Positions 24,101 through 36,885 of a DNA stretch of 64,000 bases are shown one piece after another. The translations under genes and the position numbers were made by a program. A model generated the notes under the pieces. The model had not been told where the DNA came from and made no database searches. It saw only the letters and a list, made by a program, of their open reading frames with translations. This DNA is from Serinus canaria (Eukaryota > Chordata > Aves > Passeriformes > Fringillidae). The stretch is from assembly GCF_022539315.1 (NCBI RefSeq), contig NC_066313.1:35315059-35379058 (forward strand), given 5' to 3'. Each line of letters starts with the position of its first letter. Position 1 is the stretch's first letter.

Positions 24101-26589
24101 TAGTCTTTCATGAAAACACTATGTATTTATTGGTCTAGGACTGACATTCTGGGGTACCTTGAAGAAGATAATTTGAAAATACAGACATTTGAGTTTCATA
24201 AGGAAAAATAAATACTCAATGAAAAACATTTTATTACTTGTATAAAAGAAAAATGCCCCTTCACTTAGCTTTACCATTGCTTATTTTTGCTTAAGGTAAT
24301 CACTGACATGTTTCTTTACCAGCTTTTTCTCCCTTCTCTCTTATTTGATTTTTTTTCTTAGAAGGGCAAGAGAATATTTTAAAAAATTTCCCCCGCTTAT
24401 TTTAACAACTTGACATTGGTTTTGTTTTATCTTGGTTTTCAATATGAAATTAGGAAAACGCAAAATTCTTTGTTATGGTTTAAAGGACTAAAAAGTGAAA
24501 ATGAAAATGTAATTAATTTTTATAAAGTTTTTTCATTTGGTTTGTGGTTTTGGCATGAAAGAAATATTTTGATAGAGATTTGGGTATCGGTTCACCACAA
24601 CACTTTCTAAGAAATATACCTTTTGAAGCCTGAGTATCTGAAAATTAAGGATAATTCCAATACTTAGTTGATTTGAGTAAGACACAATAAGCATATTCCC
24701 TCAATCACAATGTCTAAACAGTCATCTTGGAATCTAAAGGAGATGGGGATTAGAATGAGGATGAGATCAATTTACCAATGTATTGATCTCACTGGTTTTT
24801 CTGAAGAGAAACATCGATAATGGATGAGGTTTCATTCATCCTTAGAGTGAATCTATAACCAGTATTGACAGGTATAGCTCAGGATCTGGTAGTCCAGACC
24901 CACCATCTTGCAGCTGAGGCAAAAAACTGCTATGGCTGCTTTGAAAATGTTTTTTGAGAGAACAAGGTAATCACCAGAAATAAAATCACTTCACCCAGGG
25001 GAAACCACAGTCTCTTGTCCACTTCCACTGACCTAGGGAAGGAAACTGATTTCACCCATGAATGGCTCTTCCACTGTTTTCTCATAGACTGAAAGAACAT
25101 TGCTTCTAATTCTCAGTGGAATGGGAGATCGTCTTAAATGCATTGATTGTGGATAGTAGCCTTTGGCTGATTCCCAGAACACTCATTTTGCTTTCCTGCA
25201 GGATGGTCCCAACTGCACCTCATCTAAACCTTTATATTCTCTGGCAGAAATTCCCAGACAGGCATGGGAAGGGCTGCCAGAAGAATCTCGAATTCATTGC
25301 CAGTTTAAACACTGACTTTATGAGTTCCCTGATGCTTTCTCATCACCCAAAAACAAGTAAAAACTGAAATAAATTGAAGAATTGAAAGCAAGGTGTAATG
25401 TCCTAATCTACAACAGTTCATTGCTAACTTTCAAAATGCTTCTAAAGAGACTCAGAATTATCAGTGCAATTTTACATATTGAGAAACTGAGGTATGAGGA
25501 TATGATTTGCACAAACTCAGCTCATACAGAAAGCAGTCTCACATTTCCTGACTCCTAGCCCACTTATGCTGAAATTAATTTAGAAAATCCCAGAAATATT
25601 AAGATTTAGAGTCCCAAACTGTGAATTAATAATGGGAGACGAAAAAAAATAGGATAAAAAATAGTAGCACTAAAGAAACTTCCCAATATATAAGGAATCC
25701 AGTTTGTCAGAAAGGGAAGGCCAAGATGCGTCCTCACCCACTAAATTGAGATATTAGGTTCATCTCAGTATACTGGAGCCATTGGCTACCTGCTGCACTT
25801 GACAGTAAATCAGGCAAGCTCCACTGATTTATAGTATAAACAAAACTATGCACTCAGTAATGATCTCCATTCACATCCAGCCCCCTCCTGACAAGGACAG
25901 CCAGCTGTGAAGAGGCCATGGAGGGAGAGGGAGGGAGAGTGACTTAAAGTTTAGCTTTGATCCATCCTGCCAGATGATCATCTATAGTGACAAGCAAGAG
26001 TTCAAATCACCCAGAAAACACCAGAAAAGAATGAGTCAGAATGAGCCCTAGCTTAGTCCAGTCATTGTCTTTTCTAATCTGGACCATAAAGCAAATTTTT
26101 ATCCACCATGAAACAAATTTTAGGGTGTTTTTTCTACTTCCTGTTGCTGTCTATGTATCCAGCTGGTGATTATTGACTGCCTTTTGAAAACAGAAATAGA
26201 GAGACACGAGCAATTCATAAACAGGCTGATGCTCAGAACAGCTGATCCTTTCTCACAGTAAATCCAAGCTAATAAATCATCCTGGATTATGGGACTTGCT
26301 CACACAACAACTACTATTTCCCTTGTATGTCTCTGCAAATTCAGTGTTACCACTCTCAAACACATAGGTAACTGGGCTGAAAATGGCACTGGTGTCCTGA
26401 TGGACACATGCTAAGCATGAATCAGGAGCGTGCCTTGATAGATGTGAAAGGTCCTGACATGGTGGGCTGTATCACTATCAGGGTGGCCGGTAGACTGAAG
26501 ACAGTAATGATTTTTCTTTTATTCAGCACTTTCTATGTTACGTCCAGAACACTCCACCCAGTTTTCAGCTCTTCAGTCCAAAAATAATT
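21123..26589. other. AT-rich non-coding stretch
   Basis: No gene or named repeat is recognised. A poly-A run lies at about 21622-21634 and a fold-back at 21924-21961. Purine-rich GGGAGGGAGA-type sequence occurs at 25918-25940. Open frames of 60-92 codons show no motif. Confidence 0.5.
21924..21961. repeat. Inverted repeat, perfect 13-bp arms, 12-nt loop
   Basis: GGGAGAAGACCAG (21924-21936) pairs exactly with CTGGTCTTCTCCC (21949-21961). Confidence 0.9.
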
Positions 26590-26880
26590 GTTTGTGAACT
26601 GGAGGCAGTTCAGGGGAGGCCACTGAGATGGTGAGGACTGAAGTGCATGTCCTGTGCAGAGAGACTCAGGGAGCTGGGCTAGGTCAGCCTGGAGCTGAGA
26701 AGGTTTTGGAGGAACCTGCTGTTTGGAAGAGCTTGGCCAGAAAAATTCTATCCTTGAAGGTTTTCAGGACCTGACTGGACAGGGTTCTAAGCAACCTGCT
26801 CTGCATTGAGCAGATCTTTGACTAAAATACATACTAAAGTCTCTTCTAACTTGATGAAATTGTATTATTCTATAAAACAA
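26590..26880 (+). mobile_element. CR1 LINE 3' fragment, only plus-strand copy
   Basis: The order matches the 3' end of CR1 in sense orientation. An ORF2 C-terminal piece around GGAGCTGGGCTAGGTCAGC (26670-26690) encodes the family's LRELGLFSL block. It is followed, after an apparent internal gap, by the GTTTTCAGGACCTGACTGGA block (26760-26779) and a tail near TTGTATTATTCTAT (26860-26873). It is heavily mutated and 5' truncated. Confidence 0.8.
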
Positions 26881-29800
26881 AATTATTCTCTAATAGGTGA
26901 GGCTCCATGTGTATGATGGCTGGACTCTGTGGTCAGCTTTGCCATAGGTTTCTTGTGCAGACAAGCTATATAACCAATGATCCTGAATGACATTTGAGCA
27001 TCTAACTCTTCTTACTTTCCCCACTTCCCGGAGGAGTCAGGTAAGCATGTAAGAGTCAGAAACCTATGTATATTTGTGGAACTATTTGTTCCATTCTGTA
27101 GAGTTCTAAAGCTGAAATGGCAAACTACTCCAGGAGATCATGGTGCTGGTAAATTTATTGATATTTATAGTACAGTGATGGAAAAAGTCAAAGGATCTCG
27201 ATAATAACAGTAAGGATCAGTAAGTGTTGCTGTGCAGCAGGGTTGCTGATAAATGAATAAATCATGCAGCCTATAATTAAATGTAAAGCAAAGCCCTAGA
27301 CCTTCAATGTGTCCACATCATAGGTCATAGACCATCAAGCAAATAAACACCCACTAGATTTTCTATATTTTGGGTCAATACCCACCCAGCTCTGTTTCAA
27401 GGTGAAGAAGGATTAGCAATTATTGCTTGTTATCAGGAAGGCCTTTCTTTTTCCCTGTTTTCAGGGGAAAAGAAAGCAATCCCTGAATTACTTAATACAG
27501 ATGAGCCTTGAAGGATGAGAAGTTGAGACATCAAACCTGTTGGTTTGACAGAAAGAAAAACAGGTGATAAAGCAATGAAATTAAGATCTAAATATGAGAT
27601 ATGCTCAGAATTTTGAACTGTAGGTTGAACCCAAATTCCTAGTAGACACTGCAGAAATTGCTGTATTTAGTTCTGTTTCTTTAGTTATCTAGTCCACTTT
27701 TGCATTGTGCACCTCACATTTCACCACCAAGAGCTAAGTCCTGGCATCTTGGGACAGAGGAGAGACTACATAAAACATTATCTTTTCTGCAACCCCTCAA
27801 AATGTCCCAGTGCTCTTCCCTGACATCTTGTCTGGTTTCAAATTGGCTGGGAAAACTTGGTGTGCTTTCCCATGGCCAAGGGAACCTGATGTCTCAGTTT
27901 TTTGTACCTAACACACTGGACTCCCCATGAATATTTATAGATCTAAAGAAGGATACAATTTTTTACACTAGAAATATGCCTCAGACAAAATAATCCTGAG
28001 CATGGGTCACATAGCTGGTGCCTGAAATTTATGTTTGTTTAGGTTTTGGGGGCTTTTTTAAACAAATTGTACAACTGCAGTTCCAATAGGGAAATGACTG
28101 ATTAATGGGCTTGGCAAAATGACAAGCCTTTGCAACAATTATGGACAGGAGTTGCTAAAAAACCAAGAGAGGTTTCCAGTATCGCCTCTTCTTTTTAGTT
28201 AGGGCAAAGTAGCCCTCATTTATTCCTGAAAGTTCCTTGACACAGTTGTCCACCATGTTTATGTAATTTTTCTAACTGGATATTTCTGACCATGTGCCAA
28301 AAGGCAAGTATCTTTGTTTTTATTTCTGTCCTTGTTTCTCAGTAATGGCTTTCCTACAGTGTTAAGTCCTTCCCTGGCTATTCACCAATGCTAGAGTGAT
28401 CACTTCCATACATGGAAAAACTTTAACTACAGAAGAGTCAGTAGCACATTCTCATTTTCCACCTTTTCTGCATGCCTTCAGATAAACGAGAACTTGTTTT
28501 TCCTATGCCTAAAGGTTTAACCATCATCATTGCTTGTTAACAGCAAAATTTAAGTGGTAGGTACTTCTGAAGGGAGACCAGATGTTTTTGAGCACATCTG
28601 TGAAGAATCAGCATTCGTCTGTGAATTCTGCATGCACAACAATTTATTCCACAAAGCTATCTCAGCTGAATTTCCTAGAAGAGTAGCCTGTAAAATAGAT
28701 GAACTCATATATCTTCTTAGGTGTGATGTCTTTTTTTTGGCAGGAGAAGCAGACTCTTCTCTAACAGCAAGGTAAGATACTGCTTGAACTCAAGTCTGGC
28801 TATTTTTCATTCTGATCCTAGCTACAGTAGTAAAAGCCTTCATGGTATATTTTTAAGAGCCATGATAAAATAAAGGAGACCATATTTTTACTTAGATCAA
28901 CCTGTGCAGTCTTAATTATGTTTAATTTTAACTTTTAATTTATTGTGTTTTCTTAAACAAGAATATATAAAACTACAGGAGTTAAGAGAGGGGAAAAAAA
29001 AGAAAATCAAAATATGGGAGCATGTGGCTGTCATTTGGTCTGGAAGATATCTGAGGTTTTTTTTCACTGTAAGTAACTTCAAATGTTAAAAATGGGTTAT
29101 TTTCCATGCTGTGTGGAAAAGCGAAAAACAGAATTGCAGGACCTTCAACAGAGCTTTAGATAGCAAGACTCACTCTGCAGACCGTATCACTGCAAATGAG
29201 AAGCTGCCATCTCTCTGTGCTTTCCAATTTCAGAGCCAAGCTGAACATCAAGCGGTACGGGCAGCTATGTCTAGAATTAAACTTCTTTCACGCTCTGCAT
29301 CATGAGACTTTGTGTTCTAACTGCCAAGTTTAACACTAAAGGCTTAAATTTTCATGCTGAGATTCTGCCACAGGTTAAATAATTTTGAATTTTTAATTAA
29401 AATAAGGAATCTATATTCAAGTGCAAAGTATATTTTCCCCATATTCAAAAGAATAAAAAAGCGCATTTATCCTGTGACCATTCGACACTTCTGGAACTTT
29501 GACTTAAGGCATTAAGAACCTGGCATTTTGCAGGGAAGGGAAGGAAAAAACCAATGTCATAAACATATCTATGGTTTATTCTACTTAAAATGAAAAGCAA
29601 GAAACTAGCAAGCAAACTGCCCTAGGTTTCTGCCTCCAAAAGAATTCCAGACTGGACTTTGGTTCAGTTTGGCAGATGCATTCTCCACAGACTTTAACTC
29701 CCCTGACCAGGTTCCCACTGCTTCCAGCTTCTTCCTGTCATTAGGTTTTCCACACACCAGGCATGGCCCTCCTTCCGGAGCTGAAGAAGAGCAGCCATTT

Positions 29801-30451
29801 TTCTCCTCAGGCAGCATGCCATTTTAATGGGTGTTTTCTAGGGGAAATTAAGAAACTGTGTATATATATGTATGTAATATAAGTACTAAAAATGTTAGGA
29901 AACTTGAAAGTAAAGAGGTTGTAGAATTGGTACCGGTTTTGCAAATCGTTGTTCAACCCCAACATGTAAATGTATCATGTGTGAATGTAAGAGGGATGTA
30001 TTCAGTCATGGTTTCCTGGGATATTATTCATCTGACTTCATATTAACTTCCTCAAATATAGATTACAAGGGGAAATATACTTCTTTAATAATCAGGAAGA
30101 GACTGGCACCACCATGGGCAACTTATCCTATACCACAGTAAACATCAAAGGTATTTATTTGAGTAAAAAAGGGAAATTGGATGCTTTTGAAGAGCATTGA
30201 GTCCAAGAAGCAAGAGGTCTAGTCCTTTCAGCACCATTCAACCTGATGGGACTGAACTCATGTTGCTCAATAAATCATAATGTTTTCTAAAGCCAAGGGA
30301 TATCCCAGAATGGAATGTTGCTATTCATCCTGTAGAATTTGTCATACCTACATGACCCTGGTGAACTCAGAAAAACAGAAAGGAAGACAACTTTTGGAGG
30401 CATATAGAAGGGATTATAAACTTCCACGTTTCTCCCCAGAGAAGGTATCTT
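26881..30451. other. AT-rich non-coding stretch
   Basis: No gene is recognised. It contains the fold-back at 27443-27476. A short splice-like pair flanks 28744-28771 (acceptor TTTTTTTTGGCAG, donor AAG|GTAAGA), but a 28-nt exon with no supporting context is weak. The stretch 29110-29310 is free of repeats and evenly composed, and could be conserved non-coding DNA; only an alignment would show that. Confidence 0.45.
27443..27476. repeat. Inverted repeat, 15-bp arms, 4-nt loop
   Basis: CTTTCTTTTTCCCTG (27443-27457) pairs with CAGGGGAAAAGAAAG (27462-27476) with one mismatch around TTTT. The arms are also purine/pyrimidine strand-biased. Confidence 0.85.
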
Positions 30452-30900
30452 TCACAGGATCACAGAATGGATAAGGTTGGAAGGGACCATTGGCGGTATT
30501 CTAGTCCTACCTCCCTGCTCAAGCAGGGTCCCCTAGAGTAGGTTTCTCAGATTTGTGTCCAGATGGATTTTGAATGTCTCCAGGACAAGGGACTGCACAG
30601 TCTCTCTGGGTAGCCTGTTCCAGTGTTCAGTGACCGACACGTGTTCAGGTAGAACTTCCCGTGTTCCAGTTTGTGCCCATTCCTTCTTGTCCTATTGCTC
30701 CGGACCACTGAGAGGAGCCTGTATCCACTCTCTTGGCACCCCCTTTAGATAATTATATACCAATAATTATATACTTCTATGTCACATATGTAAGAACCCC
30801 TCTCAATTTTTAGTCCAGGCTAAACAGCCCCACTCCTTCTGCCTTCCCACAATAGGTATTCTCCAGTCCTTAAATCCTCTTTGAAGGCCACTTTTCATCT
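30452..30900 (-). mobile_element. CR1 LINE 3' fragment
   Basis: It begins with the reverse-complement CR1 tail TCACAGGATCACAGAATGG and the AAGGTTGGAAGGGACC block. It continues through GGTAGCCTGTTCCAGTGTTC and the CCAGTTTGTGCCCATTCC block, ending near 30900. The minus-strand element is 5' truncated. Inside it a 12-bp unit ATAATTATATAC is duplicated (30749-30760 and 30763-30774) with a 2-nt spacer. Confidence 0.92.
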
Positions 30901-32366
30901 CAGTGGGCAGCTGAAATTAGAAATTTCAGAATAAGTAGGGGGAATCTTTATAACTACAGTAGTTTATAGGATTAAATAAAGTGAGGTAAATTACCTTTTG
31001 AGACCTCAGGTCAGTTCAGGGTCTTACCCTATATATGGAGAGGATTTAGCCATACTGTAAGCTACCTCCAGCCTTTACTAGTTAGGCCTACTGTCTTCCT
31101 GATAGTGAGATGTTGAGCATGCTGATTTCCTCATAAGCCAAGGAATATATTATTCTCCACATCTCTGTTCTTAAACTCTTCTTCCCGTACTTTTCATAGA
31201 GATGTGTTAAGTGGAAATTCTTTCTGAAAGATTTTTTAGAATTTCATTAAAATCCCTTAGTGCTGTTGAAGTAGTAATGCCTCAAGCTCTGCTGAAACAT
31301 GCAGGAAATGCTAATCTAGAAACAAATGTCCACATATCTCAATAGAAAATCATCTCAAAGCTCCAGTACCAAACACCTGCAAACAAATGTGATTTATTTT
31401 GAAAGCTTAATCCTAGCATATAAAACGGAAATATCTAGTGAAGGAGTGCAGAGTCTGGAGAGTTTGAGATGTCTGTACCATCCAGCTGGTGGAGGATTGA
31501 AAATAAAGTATGCTGAGCCTGAACTTGACAGGTGACTTAAAATACTCTTCTATTTTTCTTATGACCTATGAAAATCCCAAATCCCTTTTCTGGAACCTTT
31601 ATCCTGTAGAGCTTTTCTCAACTACAGTAAAAAATCTTTTCTCTGGGATAAATAAAATTGAGCAGATAAAAGGACCATTTTAAAGTCTATTTTTTTTGTG
31701 TGTGTGCTGGGTGAAATAAAGAGATAGGTCAAATATTTCCTATGTCTAAGTTTAAGATATTGATATGTCACCTTACTTAGTGCAACCATCTCTACTTCTC
31801 ACACTAAGTAATTTGCAGGAAGACTTTTCATCTTCTGTCTCTATTGCATGAAAGAAAAGCATATGTTCATTTGTTTAAATATATGGATTTCACAAGTTAT
31901 AGTTATGCATTTCTGGCAGTTCTGCAGAGAGGTTTACCACTTTACATTTTGCTTCTTTGTGCTTTTCTACTCTGAAGAAAAAAATTATTAAAAAAAACTG
32001 CTTCTCTTTGAGAAGAAAAATATTTTTTAAATTGTCTGTTACTTCATAAACAAATGCCAATGTTGTGTAATCATTCTATGGAATCTAAACAAAGTCGTTT
32101 ATTTTGGCACTGTGTTAATTGCCAATAAACCCATATTTAAATAGTATTGCTTTTCTTTTGCACAAAGGAAGACAAAAAATTTCACAAAAAAAATCTTGTC
32201 CAGGGGTAAAATGTTCTCATAGTCTATATCAATACTAAGAACTTAAATAAGACCTGTGCATAAATTCAGGTGTTTGCACATGATCATTCCCAAATAATCC
32301 AGGTTAAAACATAAATTCTTAGCACAGTGTATTCCACAGTTTTGTCTAAGATGTCTTTCCCAAATA
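30901..32366. other. AT-rich non-coding stretch, nothing recognised
   Basis: Unique-looking sequence between two CR1 copies. A 10-bp inverted repeat (TTACTTAGTG and CACTAAGTAA) with a 19-nt spacer occurs near 31770-31810. Confidence 0.5.
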
Positions 32367-32985
32367 ATTATAGAATCATAGAATGGCTTGGGGGGGTGAG
32401 GGGATCTTAAAGATATTTTAATTCCATTCTCCCTGCCACAGGCAGGGACACCACCACTAGACCAGGTCGCTCAAAGCCCCATCCAACCTGGCCTTGAATA
32501 TTTCCAGGGATGGCATCCACAGTGTCTCTGGAAAACCTGTGCCAGTGCCACATCACCCACACAATAAAGAATCGTCTTAAAACCTAATCTAAGCTTCTCC
32601 CCTTTTAGGTAAAGACCATTCCCCTTTTCCTATCACTATCTGTACATGTAAAAAGCCAGCCTCTCTTCTTTTACATCCCCCTTTAAGTACTGGATGGACA
32701 CAATGAGATCTCACCAAAGCTTTCTCTTCTCCAGGCTGAACAAAGCCAACTCTACCTTTCCCACGAGGAGAGGTACCTCTAATCATCTTCATGTCCCTCC
32801 TCTGGACTCATTCCAACAGGTCCATGTCATTTTTGTGCTGATGACCCCGGAGATGGATGCAGTACTGCAGGTGGGGTCTCGTGATGGCAGAGTAGAGGAG
32901 GATTATCACCTCCCTCAATCTGCTGGACCTACCTCTTTAGAGCTAACTCTTTTCTGGCCTCTCTCCAGTACACCTTGCTATCAGC
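32367..32985 (-). mobile_element. CR1 LINE 3' fragment, about 620 bp
   Basis: It starts at the tail ATTATAGAATCATAGAATGG and proceeds through CTGCCACAGGCAGGGACACC. Next come the ATCCAACCTGGCCTTGAATA block, the CTCTTCTCCAGGCTGAACAA block and GTACTGCAGGTGGGGTCTCG. These are the reverse complement of CR1 3' UTR and ORF2 C-terminus. A run of Gs after GCTT replaces the usual GGTTTGGGTTGG. The 67- and 99-codon frames here are shadows of the element. Confidence 0.95.
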
Positions 32986-35484
32986 CGGTCTAGCAATATA
33001 CAAAAGGTATAATATCTATTTTGAACCTCAGCAAGCTCTTTTTTCTAATGAGTCTGGCAATTAGAGATAGCATAGAAAAACTGTGTAGTTCTAAATATAC
33101 TGCATACTCAGTGGATGTCAAAAAGCCATTGGAGGGATGCTGTGAGAAGTGCCTGGTTACTTGTCAGTTTCAGGATGAAAATGCCATTTTCAACAGGAAC
33201 TGGACAATAAGTCATTGTCTTGTTCTGGGATTCCCTGTGCCTTTGAAAATTTATATGCCATACTCTGGGCTTAATGTCATTCAGTCAGCAAACCTGCCTG
33301 CATGGATCAACTGTGGTCAGAGAGCACTCCCCAGAGCTTTGGGATCCTGCTTACCCAAACACACCCAAGAACTGGTAATCCAGCAAGCACACTGGAGCAG
33401 GCAGGCCTGTCCTTTGGAGGGCTGGGGGCAGGGCTTTCCAAGCTTGGATATGGACTGGAAACTGCTTTTTCAGGGCAGCAGGGTCTTTGGACCAAGTTTG
33501 TGTCAGCAGCAAAGAGCCCCTTGTCTTAGTTCTTTCAATTTTTTTTTTAAGCAACAACATGCACCTTGGTGCTGTGAGCATAATCTAATTGCAACTTTGC
33601 TTTGAGGGAAAAATTCAACAAAGGAAAATGATATTCCATACATATGAAACACTGAGAGAATAATGTATTAACAGGGAGGGAGGGAGCTTTAGTACTCTAT
33701 AGCTTTGGCAGCATGACATAAAAAGAGCTGAATCTCAAAAGGAGCTGAGAAATATTCTTAAGGGAAAATGTTTTTTCACAGACCCCTGTCTCTCTTGGCA
33801 CAAAACCAGTATGTTCTAATTATTGAAAGTAATTAGAAGTACGGTTGCACTTCAATGTCAGGGCTGAAAGGGGCTAAAAAAACTCCAGTGGAAAGGGCAC
33901 CAGATTTCTTCCAGGTGCTGCAAAGCATAAGTGTTCCGTTTTGTTTCCAGATTTAATTCATGCCTTTGCTTTTGGTTTCACTCTGAATTTGTGAAAAAAA
34001 CAATGTCTGCTCATCTCTGACAGTCAAAAATATCCCATGGAGCAAACACTCCAAGACAATGTATTTGTTTTCTCTGATGGATCTATTCATCAGTTTTTCA
34101 TGCATCTTGGTCTATTTTTCTCCCTTCTGTTTTTCCTGGGGTGTTTTTTCGAATTCCCCCTCAAACTAGCCTTAGAAATTTGATCATAAAAATCATGTAA
34201 AATTTTAATGATGCCTAACAATGTGCTGAGAATTGCCACAAGGCACAGGCAAAGGGGCAGTGCCCTTTCAGAATGAAAGCAGGGAGCAGAAGTGCTTCAG
34301 TAGTAACATTTTCAGAACTAGCTGCGACTTTTTAAAGTATTGCACATGTTAAATGCCCTTTATAGAAATGAAATAAATACCTATTAAAAATAGGCCGGTA
34401 AAAAGGGTCCATGATAAGGAGAGGAGATACTGAGCTTGTGTGTGTTCACCACATTTAGCCATTTTGTTCTCCTGCCAGACTTTTCACTTGAACTCCCCAC
34501 TGAAAAGGTGACATTGAGAACCCCTGAATGAACTCAGAATTTTTCCTGTGCAGCCCAGTTACAGAACACCTGTGCTAAAACACTCTCTGCTGATTCACTG
34601 TGATCATTCAAAAAGCTCAAGAGCTCTCAATATGTCTCTTTCCTCATCTGTAGTGAGGTGGTGATGGTGAGCAAGTGGCTTCACTATGAAACATGAAAGA
34701 TTGCTTCTTCAGATCCTCCTAAAAGGGCTTTTATTCTATTTCATTTTCATGGCAGCATTTGCCAAGAACACCTGGGATACTCCACTTGTCTCTCATATAT
34801 AATTTATTTTTGCGTCAATATTTTAACAGCCTTGAAAGAGGACAAGAGTTGCTACTGGCATAATCATATGTCATAGTTCCAAATCATTCTGGATGTCAGT
34901 GGTGTTCCCACACCAGAATAAATCCATCTTTTTCCCAGTACAGATTCCCAAAGTAACTTCCTCTGGATTTGCACTCATACTCTGGAGTTCTGAGCTGCCA
35001 TGTTGGAGGACTAATGTCTTATTTCACCGAGCTCATCTGTAAAGGTCTGTTTTCAAACTGAGAATGTGAACTTCAAACTGAAGTGTAGAGTTCATTTGTG
35101 CCTCACAGCACACTTGTACCCTGTCCTAAAGCAAATAGATATAACTAGTATATAACTCATGTTGGAAAGAACATGGCCTCTGATAGAACAGAGGTTTTCA
35201 ATCTTTTTTCCTCTACTTTGAGAAACCTTCATAATTTTGCAAATAGCAAATTTGTGTTGTCTGCCAACAACTATTATTTTTAAAATCTCAATTGCAAATA
35301 TTACACACCTCCCCACAAATCAGAAATTGAAAACGACCACTTCATTGTACTTCAACATCTTTTTTTCTTCACTCCAGAAGGAAACATGGGTTTAGAACAA
35401 GAAATATCCCCTGTAAAATAAGATTCAGCTTTGAAGTGCACATGTTCCCAGGATTGTGGACAATCAGATTTTCATTACCACCAT
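32986..35484. other. Non-coding stretch holding the longest open frame of the window
   Basis: The frame 33021-33605 on the plus strand has 194 codons and is the longest non-repeat frame. It has no recognisable domain, signal peptide or repeat, and its composition (many C, L, W, Q) looks random. Minus-strand frames overlap its second half. I do not call it a gene. The rest of the stretch shows nothing. Confidence 0.45.
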
Positions 35485-35890
35485 AGACGGAGACTCTGCA
35501 ACTTTTCTGGGCAGCTTGTTCCAGAATTTAACTAGTAAAAATGTCTTTTCCTGTTTTATAGATGGAATGTCCTTTGCTTAAATTTGTGCCCCTGACCCTT
35601 GTCTCATTAGCAGTTAGCATGGAGAAGAGTCTGGATTCCTCATTTTGCCTCCATCAGATATTTTTACACAGTTCTAAGATTCCCCTGAGCTTTCTATTCT
35701 CCAGATCTAGAAGGCTGTTGTGTTCTTCACCAGGATGGAAGCTTACAGGTTCATGGTCAGCTTGCTGTCTACCAGCATCACAGGGTTCTTCTCTGTAGCA
35801 CATCCTCCCAGCCATTCAACCCATTATTCCCACCCATCTAGATCCTTCTGAATTGCAGCACCCTCATCTGGTGTATTAACCAGAAACTAA
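35485..35890 (-). mobile_element. CR1 LINE internal fragment (ORF2 C-terminal part)
   Basis: Reverse-complement CR1 blocks occur in order: GGGCAGCTTGTTCCAG, TTTGTGCCCCTGACCC, CAGATATTTTTACACAG, CCCCTGAGCTTTCTATTC and CTAGATCCTTCTGAATTG. The usual 3' tail is missing at the low-coordinate side, so both ends are truncated or worn. Confidence 0.85.
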
Positions 35891-36062
35891 TGTTGGAGTT
35901 ACATTTTTTGATGTTGGAGACATGTCCCATATTTTCCAGGAACAAAGGCATTTACAGGTCTGATCAGTCTAAAAGTTCAAATGGCATGAACCCTATAATC
36001 ACACAAGCCAAAGTAGTACTTGCAATTAGGTCTTTTCATTGTCCTCCTCTTTATTTATTTTT

Positions 36063-36064
<2 letters not shown>

Positions 36065-36134
<70 letters not shown>
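36065..36134. repeat. (ATCT)n tetranucleotide microsatellite
   Basis: About 17.5 uninterrupted ATCT units, followed by degenerate copies to about 36155. All three plus frames stay open through it and would read as repeated L-S-I-Y, which is an artefact. It is likely highly length-variable. Confidence 0.98.
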
Positions 36135-36135
<1 letters not shown>

Positions 36136-36421
36136 ATCAATCCATCTATATATCATTTGTTTATTATCCCCTGCCTTTATGTATTTATTTTTGTCTGAGA
36201 TCTGACACTTTGTCTGATATAGGGACATCTATGAATGGGAATCCTGGTCCCACTGACAGCTGTGACAAAATTCAGAACAAATTCTGCATTTCAGTGTTAG
36301 GCCATCCCACCACATGAAAGGAATTACTTTTTTCATGCTCTATTTGCATTGCTATACCACACCCAACATGGTGGAATCTCAAGTCCCTGGCCTGTGTGTG
36401 GATAAATTCTAAAGCTGGTTG

Positions 36422-36437
36422 TTTTTTTTTTTTTTTT
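36422..36437. repeat. Poly-T run (16)
   Basis: An uninterrupted T homopolymer. It may be a worn poly-A tail of a minus-strand insertion, but no retrocopy is seen next to it. Confidence 0.9.
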
Positions 36438-36684
36438 AAAGGAGCAATGAACTGAAAACAAAAGACCCAAGAGTTTTTGGAGGTAGACAGTAGAAACAAA
36501 AATACTGTCTTATGCCCTCAGGAAAACACAAATCAGAATTTCACAGCGTGATTTAAAAAGACAATGATTACGGTAAGATACAATTTTTTTTTACTTTAGT
36601 CAAAAACAATTCTTTGCTGACAAATCAAGTTAGGAGGTGATGATCAGACTACTCTTAACAGAAAGTGACACCCCAGGAATCACA

Positions 36685-36885
36685 CCACGTGCCTGAGAGC
36701 ATTGTAAAAGCCCTTCTGGAATTCTGGCAGGCTGTGTCATTACCACTTACCTGAGCAGCCTGTTCAGTGCCCAACCACCCCCTGGGTGAAGAACTTCTCC
36801 TAATATCCAACTTTAATATCCAACTCCAACTGTGTCAGAGGAGGCCCTGACACAATTTCATGCCATTTGTGGGTGAATAACTATG
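36685..36885 (-). mobile_element. CR1 LINE fragment
   Basis: Reverse-complement CR1 blocks occur in order: GTGCCTGAGAGCATTGTAA, TCTGGCAGGCTGTGTCATTA, CAGTGCCCAACCACCCC, GGGTGAAGAACTTCTCCTAA and CACAATTTCATGCCATT. The pentameric region TATCCAACT is locally duplicated (36812-36830). No terminal tail is present. Confidence 0.88.

Larger units (their letters stand above)
35891..36684. other. Non-coding stretch with simple repeats
   Basis: It holds the ATCT microsatellite (36065-36134) and a T16 run (36422-36437). No gene is recognised. Confidence 0.55.

Noticed and set aside
28744..28771. 28-nt micro-exon with TTTGGCAG acceptor and GTAAGA donor
   Set aside because: Too short, no neighbouring exon, and such pairs are common by chance.
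35890..36317. Overlapping frames rich in L-S-I-Y as a membrane protein
   Set aside because: They translate the ATCT microsatellite.
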